DNA of 64,000 nucleotides. It comes from Nitrospirillum sp034653275 (GTDB taxonomy: Bacteria; Pseudomonadota; Alphaproteobacteria; Azospirillales; Azospirillaceae). This document shows positions 7,771-16,126 of the stretch, piece by piece. The notes beneath the pieces are model-generated. The model was given only the letters and a program-made list of their open reading frames with translations. It searched no databases and was not told the DNA's origin. Made by a program: the position numbers and the translations under genes. The stretch covers positions 2,666,001-2,730,000 of the forward strand of contig NZ_JAYEES010000003.1 in the NCBI RefSeq assembly GCF_034653275.1. The letters run 5' to 3'. Position 1 is the first letter of the stretch. Every line of letters begins with the position of its first letter.

Positions 7771-9090
7771 TTACTTGCCGGCCTGCGCCGGGGATGCCGG
7801 CGGCGTGGCGGGGTGCGTGGGCGTCTTCAGCATGTCGTTCAGGGGCAGATAGGGCACGGCCCCCCCGCCGGCCTTGTCGTCCAGCAGGATCTTGTGGGTG
7901 CCCTTCAGGATCTGCTCCATGGTTTCGATGTACAGGCGCCGGCTGGCGGCGTCGGGGGCCTGTGCATAGGCGTCCAGCACCTGCTGGAAGCGCTTGGCGT
8001 CACCCTGGGCCAGGTCGACCACCTGGTCGCGGTAGGCCTGCGCCTCCTGGTTCAGGCGTTCCGCGTCGCCGCGGGCGCGGGGGATGATGTCGTTGCGGTA
8101 GGTTTCCGCCTCGTTGCGCAGGCGCTCCCGGTCCTGGCGGGCCCGCTGCACGTCGTTGAAGGCCTCGACCACCGCCGGCGGCGGCTCCACCCGCTGCAAC
8201 TGCACCTGGGTGATCTCGATTCCGGCCTGGTACTGGTCCAGGATGGTCTGCAGCAACTGGCGGCTGTCGTTCTCGATGCGCTGGCGGGCGTCGGTCAGGG
8301 CGGGCTGGATCTCGGTGCGGCCGATGATCTCGCGCATGGCGCTTTCCGCCACCTTCTTCACCGTCTCTTCCGGTTCGCGGATGTTGAACAGGAACTTGGC
8401 CGGGTCCTTGATGACCCAGAACACGGCGAAGTCGATGTCGACGATGTTCTCGTCGCCGGTCAGCATGGTGCTTTCGTCGGCCACGTCGCGGTCGCTGACG
8501 CTGCGCCGGCCGTCGCCCTGGCTGCGGTAGCCGATCTCGATGCGGTTGACGCGCGTGACCTGGGGCAGCAGCACCTGCTCGATGGGCGCCGGCAGGTGGT
8601 AGCGCAGGCCCGGCTGTTCCACCCTTACCGGCTTGCCGAAGCGTAGGACCACGCCCTGCTCATCCGCCGCCACGCGGTAGACGCCCGTGGCTAGCCACAG
8701 GACGGCCACCGCCGCCACGCCCACGCCAATGACGCGGCCGGTGCTCCAGCCGCCCAGGTTGAAGGGCGCGCCCGACGGCGCCCCGCCGCGCGGCCGGCCG
8801 TTCCCACCCGGGCCACCGGCGCCGTTCCGCCCCCCGCCCAGCAGGACGCGCAGGCGCTCCCCGCTCTGGCGCACGGCGTCCTCCAGCCCCGGTTGCGGGC
8901 GGGCGCCGGGCTTGCCGGCCGACTTGGGAGAAGAGGGTTTGGACGAGGATGCGGACGAGCCGCCGGCGATGCCCTCGCTCTGGCCCCAGGGATTGTGGGG
9001 CGCGTTGGGCCTGTCGGCCGGCTTGTCCTTGCCGGGATCGTCCCCCGATCCGTTGTTGCCGCCGTTCGACCCTTGATTGGACCAGGGCAT
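7771..9090 (-). CDS. hflK: HflK, SPFH-domain regulator of FtsH
   Basis: A 439-residue partner of HflC. The cytoplasmic N-terminus is Gly/Asn/Pro-rich and disordered, as in other HflK proteins (MPWSNQGSNGGNNGSGDDPG). It is followed by one membrane span near VGVAAVAVLWLATGVYRV, the SPFH domain starting GVVLRFGKPVRVEQPGL, and a C-terminal helical region. I chose the ATG at 9088-9090 because MPW opens most HflK proteins; an upstream in-frame start adds eight residues. It is the first gene of the minus-strand group and is divergent from apbC. Confidence 0.93.
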   Translation of the reverse strand: MPWSNQGSNGGNNGSGDDPGKDKPADRPNAPHNPWGQSEGIAGGSSASSSKPSSPKSAGKPGARPQPGLEDAVRQSGERLRVLLGGGRNGAGGPGGNGRPRGGAPSGAPFNLGGWSTGRVIGVGVAAVAVLWLATGVYRVAADEQGVVLRFGKPVRVEQPGLRYHLPAPIEQVLLPQVTRVNRIEIGYRSQGDGRRSVSDRDVADESTMLTGDENIVDIDFAVFWVIKDPAKFLFNIREPEETVKKVAESAMREIIGRTEIQPALTDARQRIENDSRQLLQTILDQYQAGIEITQVQLQRVEPPPAVVEAFNDVQRARQDRERLRNEAETYRNDIIPRARGDAERLNQEAQAYRDQVVDLAQGDAKRFQQVLDAYAQAPDAASRRLYIETMEQILKGTHKILLDDKAGGGAVPYLPLNDMLKTPTHPATPPASPAQAGK

Positions 9091-9332
9091 GTTCGCCTTT
9101 CCCGTTTCCCACAAGATCTGCAGGGGATCTGATTATCCGGAAACCGATACCCTATATGATGGGCACCCTAGACAGAGGGCGACGGCGGCCTCAAGGCCAC
9201 CATGGCGGCCATCTCTCCCCCGGGCTTCCCCCCATTTCGGCGGCACCGTATATAGTCGGGCGTTCGCAGGGAAGCCCTACGCGGGCGATATGACCCCCCG
9301 CCCCCCACTTTACAAGATGAAGGCGTTTGATC

Positions 9333-10466
9333 ATGGCGGTAACCGAGTCCCAGGTGTTGGAGGCCCTCCGGCAGGTGGTGGACCCCGATCGCGGGTCTGA
9401 CATCGTCAGCCTCAAGATGGTTTCCGGCGTCGCGGTGAAGGAAGGCCATGTCCACTTCACCCTGGAGGTCGATCCGGCGCGGGGCGCCGCGCTGGAGCCG
9501 CTGCGGCAGGCGGCGGAGAAGGCGGTGGACCGCCTGGCCGGCGTGCTGTCGGTGACGGCGGTGCTGACCGCCCACCGCCCCGCCCCCAAGGCCGTTTCCG
9601 GCGGCGGCGCCCCCGGCACTGGTACCCCGGGCACCGGCGCGCCGGGGGCGGGCAAGCAGCCCAAGGCCGGCGTGCCCGGCGTGGCGGCCATCATCGCCGT
9701 CGCCTCGGGCAAGGGTGGCGTGGGCAAGTCCACCACCTCCACCAACCTGGCGTTGGCCATGGCCGCCAACGGCCTGAAGGTGGGCCTGCTGGATGCCGAC
9801 ATCTACGGGCCCTCCATGCCACGCATGATGGGCCTCAGCGGCAAGCCGGACAGCGCCGACGGCAAGCGCCTGGACCCGTTGGTCAACTACGGCGTCAAGG
9901 TCATGTCCATGGGCTTCCTGGTGGCCGAGGACACGCCCATGATCTGGCGCGGCCCCATGGTGATGAGCGCCCTGACCCAGATGCTGCGCGACGTGAACTG
10001 GGGCGAGCTGGACGTGCTGGTGGTCGACATGCCGCCGGGCACGGGCGACGCCCAGCTGACCATGGCGCAGAGCGTGCCGCTGGCCGGCGCCGTCATCGTC
10101 TCCACCCCGCAGGACATCGCCCTGCTGGATGCGCGCAAGGGCCTGAACATGTTCCGCCGCGTGGACGTGCCTGTCCTGGGCATCATCGAGAACATGAGCT
10201 ATTTCTGCTGCCCCAACTGCGGCCACCGCAGCGACATCTTCAGCCACGGCGGCGCCCGGGCCGAGGCGGAGAAGCTGGGCATCGACTTCCTGGGCGAGGT
10301 GCCGCTGGACATCGCCATCCGCGAGACCAGCGACGCCGGCACGCCCATCACCATCCAGCAGCCGGATGGGGTGCACGCCCAGACCTATCGCGCCATCGCG
10401 GCGCGCGTGGCGGAGAAGATCAAGGCTGGCGGCGGCCGGGCGGCGCCCCGCTTCGTGATTGAATAA
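9333..10466 (+). CDS. apbC: Mrp/NBP35-family iron-sulfur carrier ATPase ApbC
   Basis: A 377-residue protein. An N-terminal MIP18/DUF59 domain (residues 1-80) is followed by a Pro/Gly/Ala linker and a P-loop ATPase with deviant Walker A SGKGGVGKST (about 125-134), DADIYGPSMPRM, and VDMPPGTGDAQLT. Near the C-terminus CCPNCG supplies the CxxC pair that bridges a 4Fe-4S cluster between monomers. It delivers Fe-S clusters to apo-enzymes. The ATG at 9333 has AAGG at 9320-9323 as its ribosome site. Confidence 0.93.
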   Translation: MAVTESQVLEALRQVVDPDRGSDIVSLKMVSGVAVKEGHVHFTLEVDPARGAALEPLRQAAEKAVDRLAGVLSVTAVLTAHRPAPKAVSGGGAPGTGTPGTGAPGAGKQPKAGVPGVAAIIAVASGKGGVGKSTTSTNLALAMAANGLKVGLLDADIYGPSMPRMMGLSGKPDSADGKRLDPLVNYGVKVMSMGFLVAEDTPMIWRGPMVMSALTQMLRDVNWGELDVLVVDMPPGTGDAQLTMAQSVPLAGAVIVSTPQDIALLDARKGLNMFRRVDVPVLGIIENMSYFCCPNCGHRSDIFSHGGARAEAEKLGIDFLGEVPLDIAIRETSDAGTPITIQQPDGVHAQTYRAIAARVAEKIKAGGGRAAPRFVIE

Positions 10467-10494
10467 ATCTATCACCCCATAGGTAAACCCTTGG

Positions 10495-10579
10495 AAAAAC
10501 AGCGGTCCACAGGTGCCGCACGGCGAACGGAATGCGAAAACGACGTTCTGTTGCGTCATTTTGGTGTCCGCTGTTTTTT
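10495..10579 (+). terminator. long nested hairpin with T run after apbC
   Basis: An outer stem pairs AAAAACAGCGG (10495-10505) with CCGCTGTTTTT (10568-10578) and ends in six T. Inside it a second stem pairs AAAACGACG (10537-10545) with CGTCATTTT (10554-10562), with one mismatch. It lies 29 bp after the apbC stop, so it probably acts as the apbC terminator. The 62-nt loop is much longer than usual, so a structured RNA element is also possible. Confidence 0.5.
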
Positions 10580-10641
10580 CCTTTCCAATGTCATGCCCCT
10601 ATGGTACATAAAGTTCCGTTTTGCGGAGCTGAGTGGAAATC

Positions 10642-10935
10642 ATGCGTCGGGTTGACACGGTTCAGGTTGCTTATGCGTTCCGGAACGGGGCCCATTCCTT
10701 CCAGGTGGAGGATCCGGCCACGGGTGCCATCGCGGTATCCCACGGTGTTCCGGAAGTGGCGTACGAGCAGATGACCCGTACCCTTTCCGAACGCGCGACC
10801 GGCCTGTCCGGCCGCCGGGTGGTGGCGCGTCCCGCCCTGCCCTTCGATGACTTCTTCAACTGGCTGCGCCAGAACCCCATCGCCAGCGTCGCCGGTGCCC
10901 CGGTGAAGGTTGAGTTCCCCTGGGAATTGCGCTGA
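10642..10935 (+). CDS. hypothetical protein, about 97 residues
   Basis: I do not recognise this gene. It encodes a small soluble protein without a signal peptide or membrane segment, beginning MRRVDTVQVAYAFRNGAHSF and ending in a Trp/Phe-rich tail (FFNWLRQNP, VEFPWELR). GC and codon use match the neighbours, so it looks like a real, resident gene. Two starts are possible: ATG at 10642, or GTG at 10633, which sits 4 nt after GGAG. A strong terminator follows at 11071, which supports a separate transcript. Confidence 0.6.
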   Translation: MRRVDTVQVAYAFRNGAHSFQVEDPATGAIAVSHGVPEVAYEQMTRTLSERATGLSGRRVVARPALPFDDFFNWLRQNPIASVAGAPVKVEFPWELR

Positions 10936-11070
10936 CCGGTCCAGAGTTCGGACGGCCCTGGTGGCCGCCCCAGTGAGAGTGCCGCCCGCAAATCCGGGAA
11001 AACACCGGACGGGCGAACAGGGATAGAGGAAACACCAAGCACTGCGCGGCCCCAACGGGCCGAACAGCGA

Positions 11071-11105
11071 AACGCCCCGGAGGGTCCGCCTTCCGGGGCG
11101 TTTTT
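11071..11105 (+). terminator. rho-independent terminator
   Basis: CGCCCCGGA (11073-11081) pairs with TCCGGGGCG (11092-11100), followed by five T. It ends the transcript of the small gene at 10642-10935. On the opposite strand the hairpin is followed only by TTTCG, so it would serve mutL poorly. Confidence 0.85.
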
Positions 11106-11129
11106 GCTTTTCGACGATTCCCTCAGGCG

Positions 11130-11163
11130 CCGGCGGACGCAATCGCGTCCTACAGCGGCACGA
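11130..11163. repeat. dispersed intergenic repeat, copy 1
   Basis: This 34-bp stretch matches 55711-55744 at 32 of 34 positions. Its core GGACGCAATCGCGTCC is a hairpin with 6-bp arms and a 4-nt loop; the loop differs between copies while the arms are kept. Both copies are intergenic. The pattern is that of a REP-like repeat. Confidence 0.6.
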
Positions 11164-11182
11164 ACAACCGCGCGCCCATCCC

Positions 11183-13129
11183 CTACCGCCGGCCGAACAG
11201 CCTCTCAATGTCCGCCAGCTTAAGCTCAACATAGGTGGGGCGGCCGTGGTTGCATTGGCCGCTGTGGGGCGTGGCCTCCATCTCGCGCAGCAGCGCGTCC
11301 ATCTCGCCCAGCGTCAACACCCGGCCGGCGCGGACGGAGCCATGGCAGGCCATGGAGGAGCAGACCTCCTCCAGCCGTTCCTTCAGCGCGTGCTGGTCGC
11401 CCAGTTCCGCCAACTCATCGGCGATGTCGGTGACCAGGGCTTTGATGTCGGCCTTGGCGCCCAGCAGCGCCGGTATCTCCCGCACCACCACGGCGCCGGT
11501 GCCGAAGGATTCCAGGCAGAGGCCCAGCTCCGCCAGTTCGTCGGAACGTTCGGCCAGGCGGCTGGCCGCGGCCTCCTCCAACTCCACCACCTCGGGGATC
11601 AGCAGCATCTGCCGCTTCACGCCCTGGGCCACCATGGACTGCTTGATGCGCTCATAGACCAGGCGCTCATGCGCGGCGTGCTGGTCGACGATGACCATGC
11701 CGTCCCGGGTCTGCGAGACGATGTAGGTCTGGTGCACCTGGGCGCGGGCGATGCCCAGGGGAAAGTCGGGCACGTCGTCGGCGTTGGCCCGCGCCATCGC
11801 CGCGACGGCGCTCGCCAAGCCCGGCGAGAGCGGACCGGGTACCATGTCGCCATGCGGCGCATCGGCCAGGATGGAGGGCGCATAAGCCGGCTGGGCCGCC
11901 GCCGAGCCTTCCGCCGTCGGGCCCTCCCAGGCCGCCACCGGCGCCTGGAAGGCGCGCGCGGCCTCCACCTGGCCGGCGGTGGGCCGGGTGATGCCGGGCC
12001 AACTGCCCCCGCCACCGGCATGCGGCTGCGGCTGCCACTGGAAGGCGGTCTGGGGGATGGGGCGGGCGCCGTCGGCGCGGAAGCTGGCCAGGGCCGCCTG
12101 GCCCACGGTGGTGGAGGCGCGGTGGCCGGCGCCGGCCAGGGCGTGCTTCAGCGCGCCCACGATCAGGCCGCGCACCAGGCCCTGGTCGCGGAAGCGCACT
12201 TCCGTCTTCGCCGGGTGGACGTTGACGTCCACATCCTCGCAGGGGATGTCCAGGAACAGGGCCAGCAGGGGGTGGCGGTCGCGGGCCAGGAAATCGGCAT
12301 AGGCGCCACGCACGGCGCCCAGCAGCAGCTTGTCGCGCACCGGCCGGCCGTTCACGAACAGGTATTGGCCGGCGGTGGTGTTCTTGTTCAGGGTGGGCAG
12401 GCCGATATGGCCGTAGAGCCGCACACCCTCGCGCCGGGCGTCAATGGGCAGGGCGTTCTCCTGGAACTCCCGCCCCATGATGGCGCCCAGGCGGGCCAGC
12501 AGCGGATCCTCGCCGTTGAGAGTCCCCCTCTGGGCCGGCAGGCGCAGGGGCGTGCGCCCCTCGTCCGCCACGGTGAAGGCGACCTCGGGATGGGCCATGG
12601 CCAGGCGCTGCACCACGTCGACGGCGTGGTCCGTCTCCGTCCGCGTGGTCTTCAGGAACTTCAGCCGCGCCGGGGTGGCATAGAACAGGTCGCGCACCTC
12701 GATGCGGGTGCCCACGGGATGGGCCGCCGGCACCGGCCGGCCCTTGGCCCCGCCCTCCACCGTCAAGGCCCAGGCGCTATCGCTGCCCGGTTGGCGGCTG
12801 GTGATGGTCAGGCGGCTGACGGCACCGATGGAGGGCAGCGCCTCCCCCCGGAAACCCAGGGTGTGGATGTTCAGCAGGTCGTCGCCCGGCAGCTTGGAGG
12901 TGGCGTGGCGCTCCACCGCCAGCGACAGCTCGTCGGCCGTCATGCCGCCGCCGTCGTCCACCACCTGGATCAGCGCCTTGCCGCCATCGCGCAGGGTGAC
13001 GTCGATGCGCCGCGCGCCGGCGTCCAGCGCGTTCTCCACCAGCTCCTTCACGGCGGCGGCGGGACGCTCCACCACCTCGCCGGCGGCGATGCGGTTGACC
13101 AGGGTCTCAGGCAGAAGGCGAATGGGCAT
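11183..13129 (-). CDS. mutL: DNA mismatch repair protein MutL
   Basis: A 648-residue protein. The N-terminal GHKL ATPase shows ELVENALDAGA, VDDGGGM, HTLGFRGEALPSIGAVS and the NGRPVRDK region. A Pro/Ala-rich linker follows, then the C-terminal dimerisation domain. That domain carries DQHAAHERLVYE, which fits the endonuclease motif DQHA(X)2E(X)4E, plus ACHGSVRAGR and CNHGRPTY. This MutL is therefore predicted to nick DNA itself, as expected where no MutH exists. I chose the ATG at 13127-13129 because MPIRLLPETLVNRIAAGEVV is the standard MutL opening. Confidence 0.95.
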   Translation of the reverse strand: MPIRLLPETLVNRIAAGEVVERPAAAVKELVENALDAGARRIDVTLRDGGKALIQVVDDGGGMTADELSLAVERHATSKLPGDDLLNIHTLGFRGEALPSIGAVSRLTITSRQPGSDSAWALTVEGGAKGRPVPAAHPVGTRIEVRDLFYATPARLKFLKTTRTETDHAVDVVQRLAMAHPEVAFTVADEGRTPLRLPAQRGTLNGEDPLLARLGAIMGREFQENALPIDARREGVRLYGHIGLPTLNKNTTAGQYLFVNGRPVRDKLLLGAVRGAYADFLARDRHPLLALFLDIPCEDVDVNVHPAKTEVRFRDQGLVRGLIVGALKHALAGAGHRASTTVGQAALASFRADGARPIPQTAFQWQPQPHAGGGGSWPGITRPTAGQVEAARAFQAPVAAWEGPTAEGSAAAQPAYAPSILADAPHGDMVPGPLSPGLASAVAAMARANADDVPDFPLGIARAQVHQTYIVSQTRDGMVIVDQHAAHERLVYERIKQSMVAQGVKRQMLLIPEVVELEEAAASRLAERSDELAELGLCLESFGTGAVVVREIPALLGAKADIKALVTDIADELAELGDQHALKERLEEVCSSMACHGSVRAGRVLTLGEMDALLREMEATPHSGQCNHGRPTYVELKLADIERLFGRR

Positions 13130-13315
13130 GATGGCGGCATTGTAGCGGGCGGCGGGGCCGCCGGGCAATGCAAGGGATCATTTACTCTAGCAAGCCAAGC
13201 ATTCCCAGTAGACACAGCAGGAATCTAAGGACAGAGCGCTTGTCGCCTCAGGCTTTTCTGGACACCTCGAGACAAATGAACGTATGATTCAATATTTTCC
13301 CTGAAAGCGAGCACC

Positions 13316-13909
13316 ATGGACGCAACGTATAATCTAAACGGTGGCTTTAAACCGACCGCCAAGCGGATTGCGGATTTAGACGGCCCCGATTTTTATCCAA
13401 CCCCTCGCTGGGCAACTTATGCACTAATTGATAACGAGAAGTTCTCTGGCGATATTTGGGAATGTGCCTGTGGAGATGGCGCAATGTCCAAAGTCTTGCA
13501 AGAAACAGGAAATACCGTTCTGAGTTCCGATTTATACAATCGAGGATATGGCGAGATTGGCAAAGATTTTTTAGAGCAAAACAGAATTACTGAAAATATT
13601 ATTACAAATCCACCTTATAATAGCGCGGAAGGATTTGTACATTCCGGCCTGAAGAAAGCGAAATCAAAATTCGCTTTCTTGCTCAGACTTGCGTTTCTAG
13701 AGGGATCAAATAGATCTAATACTATATTTTCTTGCTCTCCGCCCGCGCGAGTATGGGTCTTCAGCGAAAGAATCACCTTTTACCCTAAGGGAGCAAAAGT
13801 TTCTGGCAGCGGAACAACGGCATATGCTTGGTTTGTTTGGGACAAGAACCACGCCGGCCCAACAGAACTGGCGTGGCTCAAGCCCGGATACAAAGCTAAG
13901 TACAGCTAA
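13316..13909 (+). CDS. SAM-dependent methyltransferase with NPPY motif, phage-like
   Basis: A 197-residue protein with a class I methyltransferase core. Motif I is WECACGDGAM (about 48-57), the acidic strand is SSDLYNRGYG (Asp72), and the catalytic motif is TNPPYNSAEG (NPPY at 98-101). NPPY is used by enzymes that methylate exocyclic amines of adenine or cytosine and also by some protein glutamine methylases. The flanking FYPTPRWATYALID and the small size resemble orphan N6-adenine methyltransferases of phages. No separate target-recognition domain is visible. It converges with a winged-helix-like gene, with 15 bp between stops. The ribosome site before ATG 13316 is weak. Confidence 0.7.
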   Translation: MDATYNLNGGFKPTAKRIADLDGPDFYPTPRWATYALIDNEKFSGDIWECACGDGAMSKVLQETGNTVLSSDLYNRGYGEIGKDFLEQNRITENIITNPPYNSAEGFVHSGLKKAKSKFAFLLRLAFLEGSNRSNTIFSCSPPARVWVFSERITFYPKGAKVSGSGTTAYAWFVWDKNHAGPTELAWLKPGYKAKYS

Positions 13910-13924
13910 ACCTGGCTGCTAAAC

Positions 13925-14251
13925 TTAGCTATTCATCAATTGGGTACGGCCCTCGTCCGTAATCAGGAACCCGTTTCGTTCCTTCAAGTACGTGGCATAA
14001 CCCTTCTTGATAAAGCTGGTCGAGCAGTCACGATGCGAAACCATGTTTCGCACTTTCTGCGAAAAATAGGTGTCACGCCGGCCAGCAGCGATTTCAGCGT
14101 CATGGCCCGACGGACGGAATGCCAAAGTCAATTCGGAGATCAATTCCGACGTCGGAATAAACCCATCAGGACGCTTTGCCATAGCCTCGAGGGTGGGAAT
14201 AGCGAGCTCGCGCTCACTGACCTGCCGATTAGAAAAATGGGAAGAACTCAT
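13925..14251 (-). CDS. uncharacterised winged-helix-like protein
   Basis: A 108-residue protein. The middle and end (ISELTLAFRPSGHDAEIAAG, FSQKVRNMVSHR, FIKKGYATYLKERNGFLITD) resemble winged-helix modules that occur alone or fused to restriction-type nucleases such as the C-terminal domain of DpnI-like enzymes; this likeness is from memory and untested. It has no nuclease motif. The ATG at 14249-14251 has GGAG five bases upstream, better than the upstream in-frame start at 14299. It probably binds DNA and may act with, or regulate, the adjacent methyltransferase. Confidence 0.55.
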   Translation of the reverse strand: MSSSHFSNRQVSERELAIPTLEAMAKRPDGFIPTSELISELTLAFRPSGHDAEIAAGRRDTYFSQKVRNMVSHRDCSTSFIKKGYATYLKERNGFLITDEGRTQLMNS

Positions 14252-14602
14252 AATTTCTCCGATTTCCGGGAGAAACCGACTTGAACACGAGTCAAGCAAC
14301 GCCTATAGTCCGGCCGAAGAGACGAACTAAAACGTTCAAAAACGCATGTGATCCGCGTCGGCCTCCCTGAAGGTTAATGCGGACCCTGGCAGGCAACGGC
14401 CGTCATTCGGGATACCACCTCCGAATAAGGTCATCTTTGCCAATCAGCGTAAGACACTATTGCAAGAAAGCGATAGTGTCTATCTCTTTTTTACCTGATT
14501 TTGCGGTTATGGCTGCATGTGTCCCCCATATGATGAGGGACAAAGATAAGTACTTGCCGCGTAAACGGCTCAGATCAAGGCAAGCCCTTGTCATAGCTCG
14601 GC
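14252..14602. other. AT-rich intergenic region
   Basis: 351 bp between the winged-helix gene start and the pentapeptide gene stop. No coding sequence is evident. It holds a terminator-like hairpin on the plus strand at 14452-14492. On the minus strand just upstream of the winged-helix gene, TTGACT (complement near 14286-14291) is a possible -35 element. Confidence 0.5.
14452..14492 (+). terminator. rho-independent terminator without an upstream gene
   Basis: AGACACTAT (14452-14460) pairs perfectly with ATAGTGTCT (14473-14481), and TCTTTTTT follows. The nearest plus-strand gene ends 540 bp upstream with an opposing gene in between, so this may end an unannotated small RNA or be a remnant. Confidence 0.6.
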
Positions 14603-15958
14603 TCAATCATCCGCCATATAGCGCACGCGCCAGGTGCGGGGCAGGCCGCGGGCGCCGGTGAAGTCCACCGCCTTCATCTGCTCCTCCTGCACCAAGGCGC
14701 CGCTGAGATTGGCGTCGCGCAAGTCGGCCTCGCGCAAATCCGCGCCGCGCAGATCGGCGTGGCTGAGGTCGGCCTGGGCCAGGCGGACGCGGCGCAGGCG
14801 GGCGCCGCCGAGATCGGCGTTGCGAAGCACGGCGCCGGTCAGGTTGGTGCGGACGTGCCGCTCGGCATCGATCTGCAGGTAATCCAGCGTGGCGTGGCGC
14901 AGGTTGGCGGCGTTGAAGTTGGCGCCCTGGAAGCTGCCACCGCGCAAGTCCGCCTCCGCCAGGATGGCGGTGCGGAAGTCAGCGTTGTCGAACTGGCCCA
15001 CCTGCATCTGGATACCGGTCAGGTCCATGCCGTAGAACACGGCGCCGCGCCCCACACCCCGTGTCAGCATGGCCCGCGACAGGACGCCGGACCCGCGCAG
15101 GTCCACGCCGCTCAAGTCCAGGGCCATGCCCTCCTTGGCCGCCGTGCACACCCAGGTGGCGTGCAGGTTCAACAGCTCGGCCAGGGAGCGGCCCAGCTCC
15201 GACGCCGGGCGTCCCTGGGGCTTTTCCGTCAGCACGCCGGTCATGTCGGCGCCGCCCAGCTCCGTCAGGTTCATGACGGTGCCGATCAGCACCGCGCCGC
15301 GCAGGCTGGCGCCGCGCACGTCGGCGCCCGACAGGTCCGCCCCCTCCAGATTGGTGCCGTCCAGCTTGGCGTGGCGCAGGTTGGCGCGCACCAGCTTGGC
15401 GTTGCGCATGATGGCGTCGGTGAAGTCGGTGTGCATGGCGACCGAACCCGACAGCTTGGCATTGGTCAGGTTGGATCCGCGCAGGTTGGCCTCGGCCAAG
15501 TCGGCATTGGTGGGGTCCACGCTCATGATCTGCAGGCTGCCGTCGCGGGCGCGGGCGGCCAAGGTGCCGTCGCGCAGGTCGGCATCGAACAGATCCGCCC
15601 CCGACAGGTCGGCCCCGCGCAGGCAGGCGCCCCGCAGGTCGGCCTTCACCAGCCGGGCGTTGCGCAGATTGGCCCCGCGAAGGTCGGTGACGAACAGCGT
15701 GGCGCATTCCAGAAAGGCGCCGCTGAGGTCGACATCGCGCAGGATGGCGTGGGTGAAGTCGGCATGGCTGAGGTCGCGGCCGGCCATGCTGAGGCCCGAC
15801 AGGTCCATGCGGGCCAGCACCGCACGGGCCCCACCCACCTTGGCGGTGCGGAACATGGCGTGGCGCTTCAGCACCAGGTCCAGCTGTTCCTGGGTCAGGC
15901 GTACCGCCCCCGGTCGTTCGGAGGCGGGTCCACCAAGGCCGCGCGTGCCGCTTTCCAT
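14603..15958 (-). CDS. pentapeptide-repeat protein
   Basis: A 451-residue protein built almost wholly of A(D/N)LXX pentapeptide repeats, for example ADLRGACLRGADLSGADLFD and NLRGSNLTNAKL. They run from about residue 50 to 440 with two interruptions: residues near 130-145, and around 235-265 (GRPASELGRSLAELLN). Such repeats fold into a right-handed quadrilateral beta-helix. Some members mimic DNA and protect gyrase, but most have no known function and nothing here points to a target. There is no signal peptide, so it is probably cytoplasmic. Confidence 0.85.
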   Translation of the reverse strand: MESGTRGLGGPASERPGAVRLTQEQLDLVLKRHAMFRTAKVGGARAVLARMDLSGLSMAGRDLSHADFTHAILRDVDLSGAFLECATLFVTDLRGANLRNARLVKADLRGACLRGADLSGADLFDADLRDGTLAARARDGSLQIMSVDPTNADLAEANLRGSNLTNAKLSGSVAMHTDFTDAIMRNAKLVRANLRHAKLDGTNLEGADLSGADVRGASLRGAVLIGTVMNLTELGGADMTGVLTEKPQGRPASELGRSLAELLNLHATWVCTAAKEGMALDLSGVDLRGSGVLSRAMLTRGVGRGAVFYGMDLTGIQMQVGQFDNADFRTAILAEADLRGGSFQGANFNAANLRHATLDYLQIDAERHVRTNLTGAVLRNADLGGARLRRVRLAQADLSHADLRGADLREADLRDANLSGALVQEEQMKAVDFTGARGLPRTWRVRYMADD

Positions 15959-16126
15959 GTCATCAACCTTGCCGGCGGACGATACCAGGGAGTTTGGATA
16001 CGCCGCCGTTCCACGGCAAGCTTACGCCTGTAGGAAAAAAGCCGTCACGGGGAAAAGCCGGCCGCCTCCCAAGCGACGTGCCAGGGGGGATGCGCCAAGG
16101 GATGCCCGGCCTTCCCGGCGCGGCGG

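Larger units (their letters stand above)
13190..14600. mobile_element. AT-rich insert of probable foreign origin
   Basis: Between mutL and the pentapeptide gene the base composition falls sharply: in 13561-13620 I count 14 G/C in 60, against strongly GC-rich flanks. Codons such as AAA, ATT and TTT, rare elsewhere in the window, are common in the methyltransferase gene. The insert carries two convergent genes and non-coding ends. I found no integrase, insertion-sequence end, tRNA or clear flanking direct repeat, so the transfer mechanism is unknown. Confidence 0.6.

Noticed and set aside
13170..14605. Attachment-site direct repeats flanking the AT-rich insert
   Set aside because: I compared both edges and found only short chance matches such as CAAGG-containing words.
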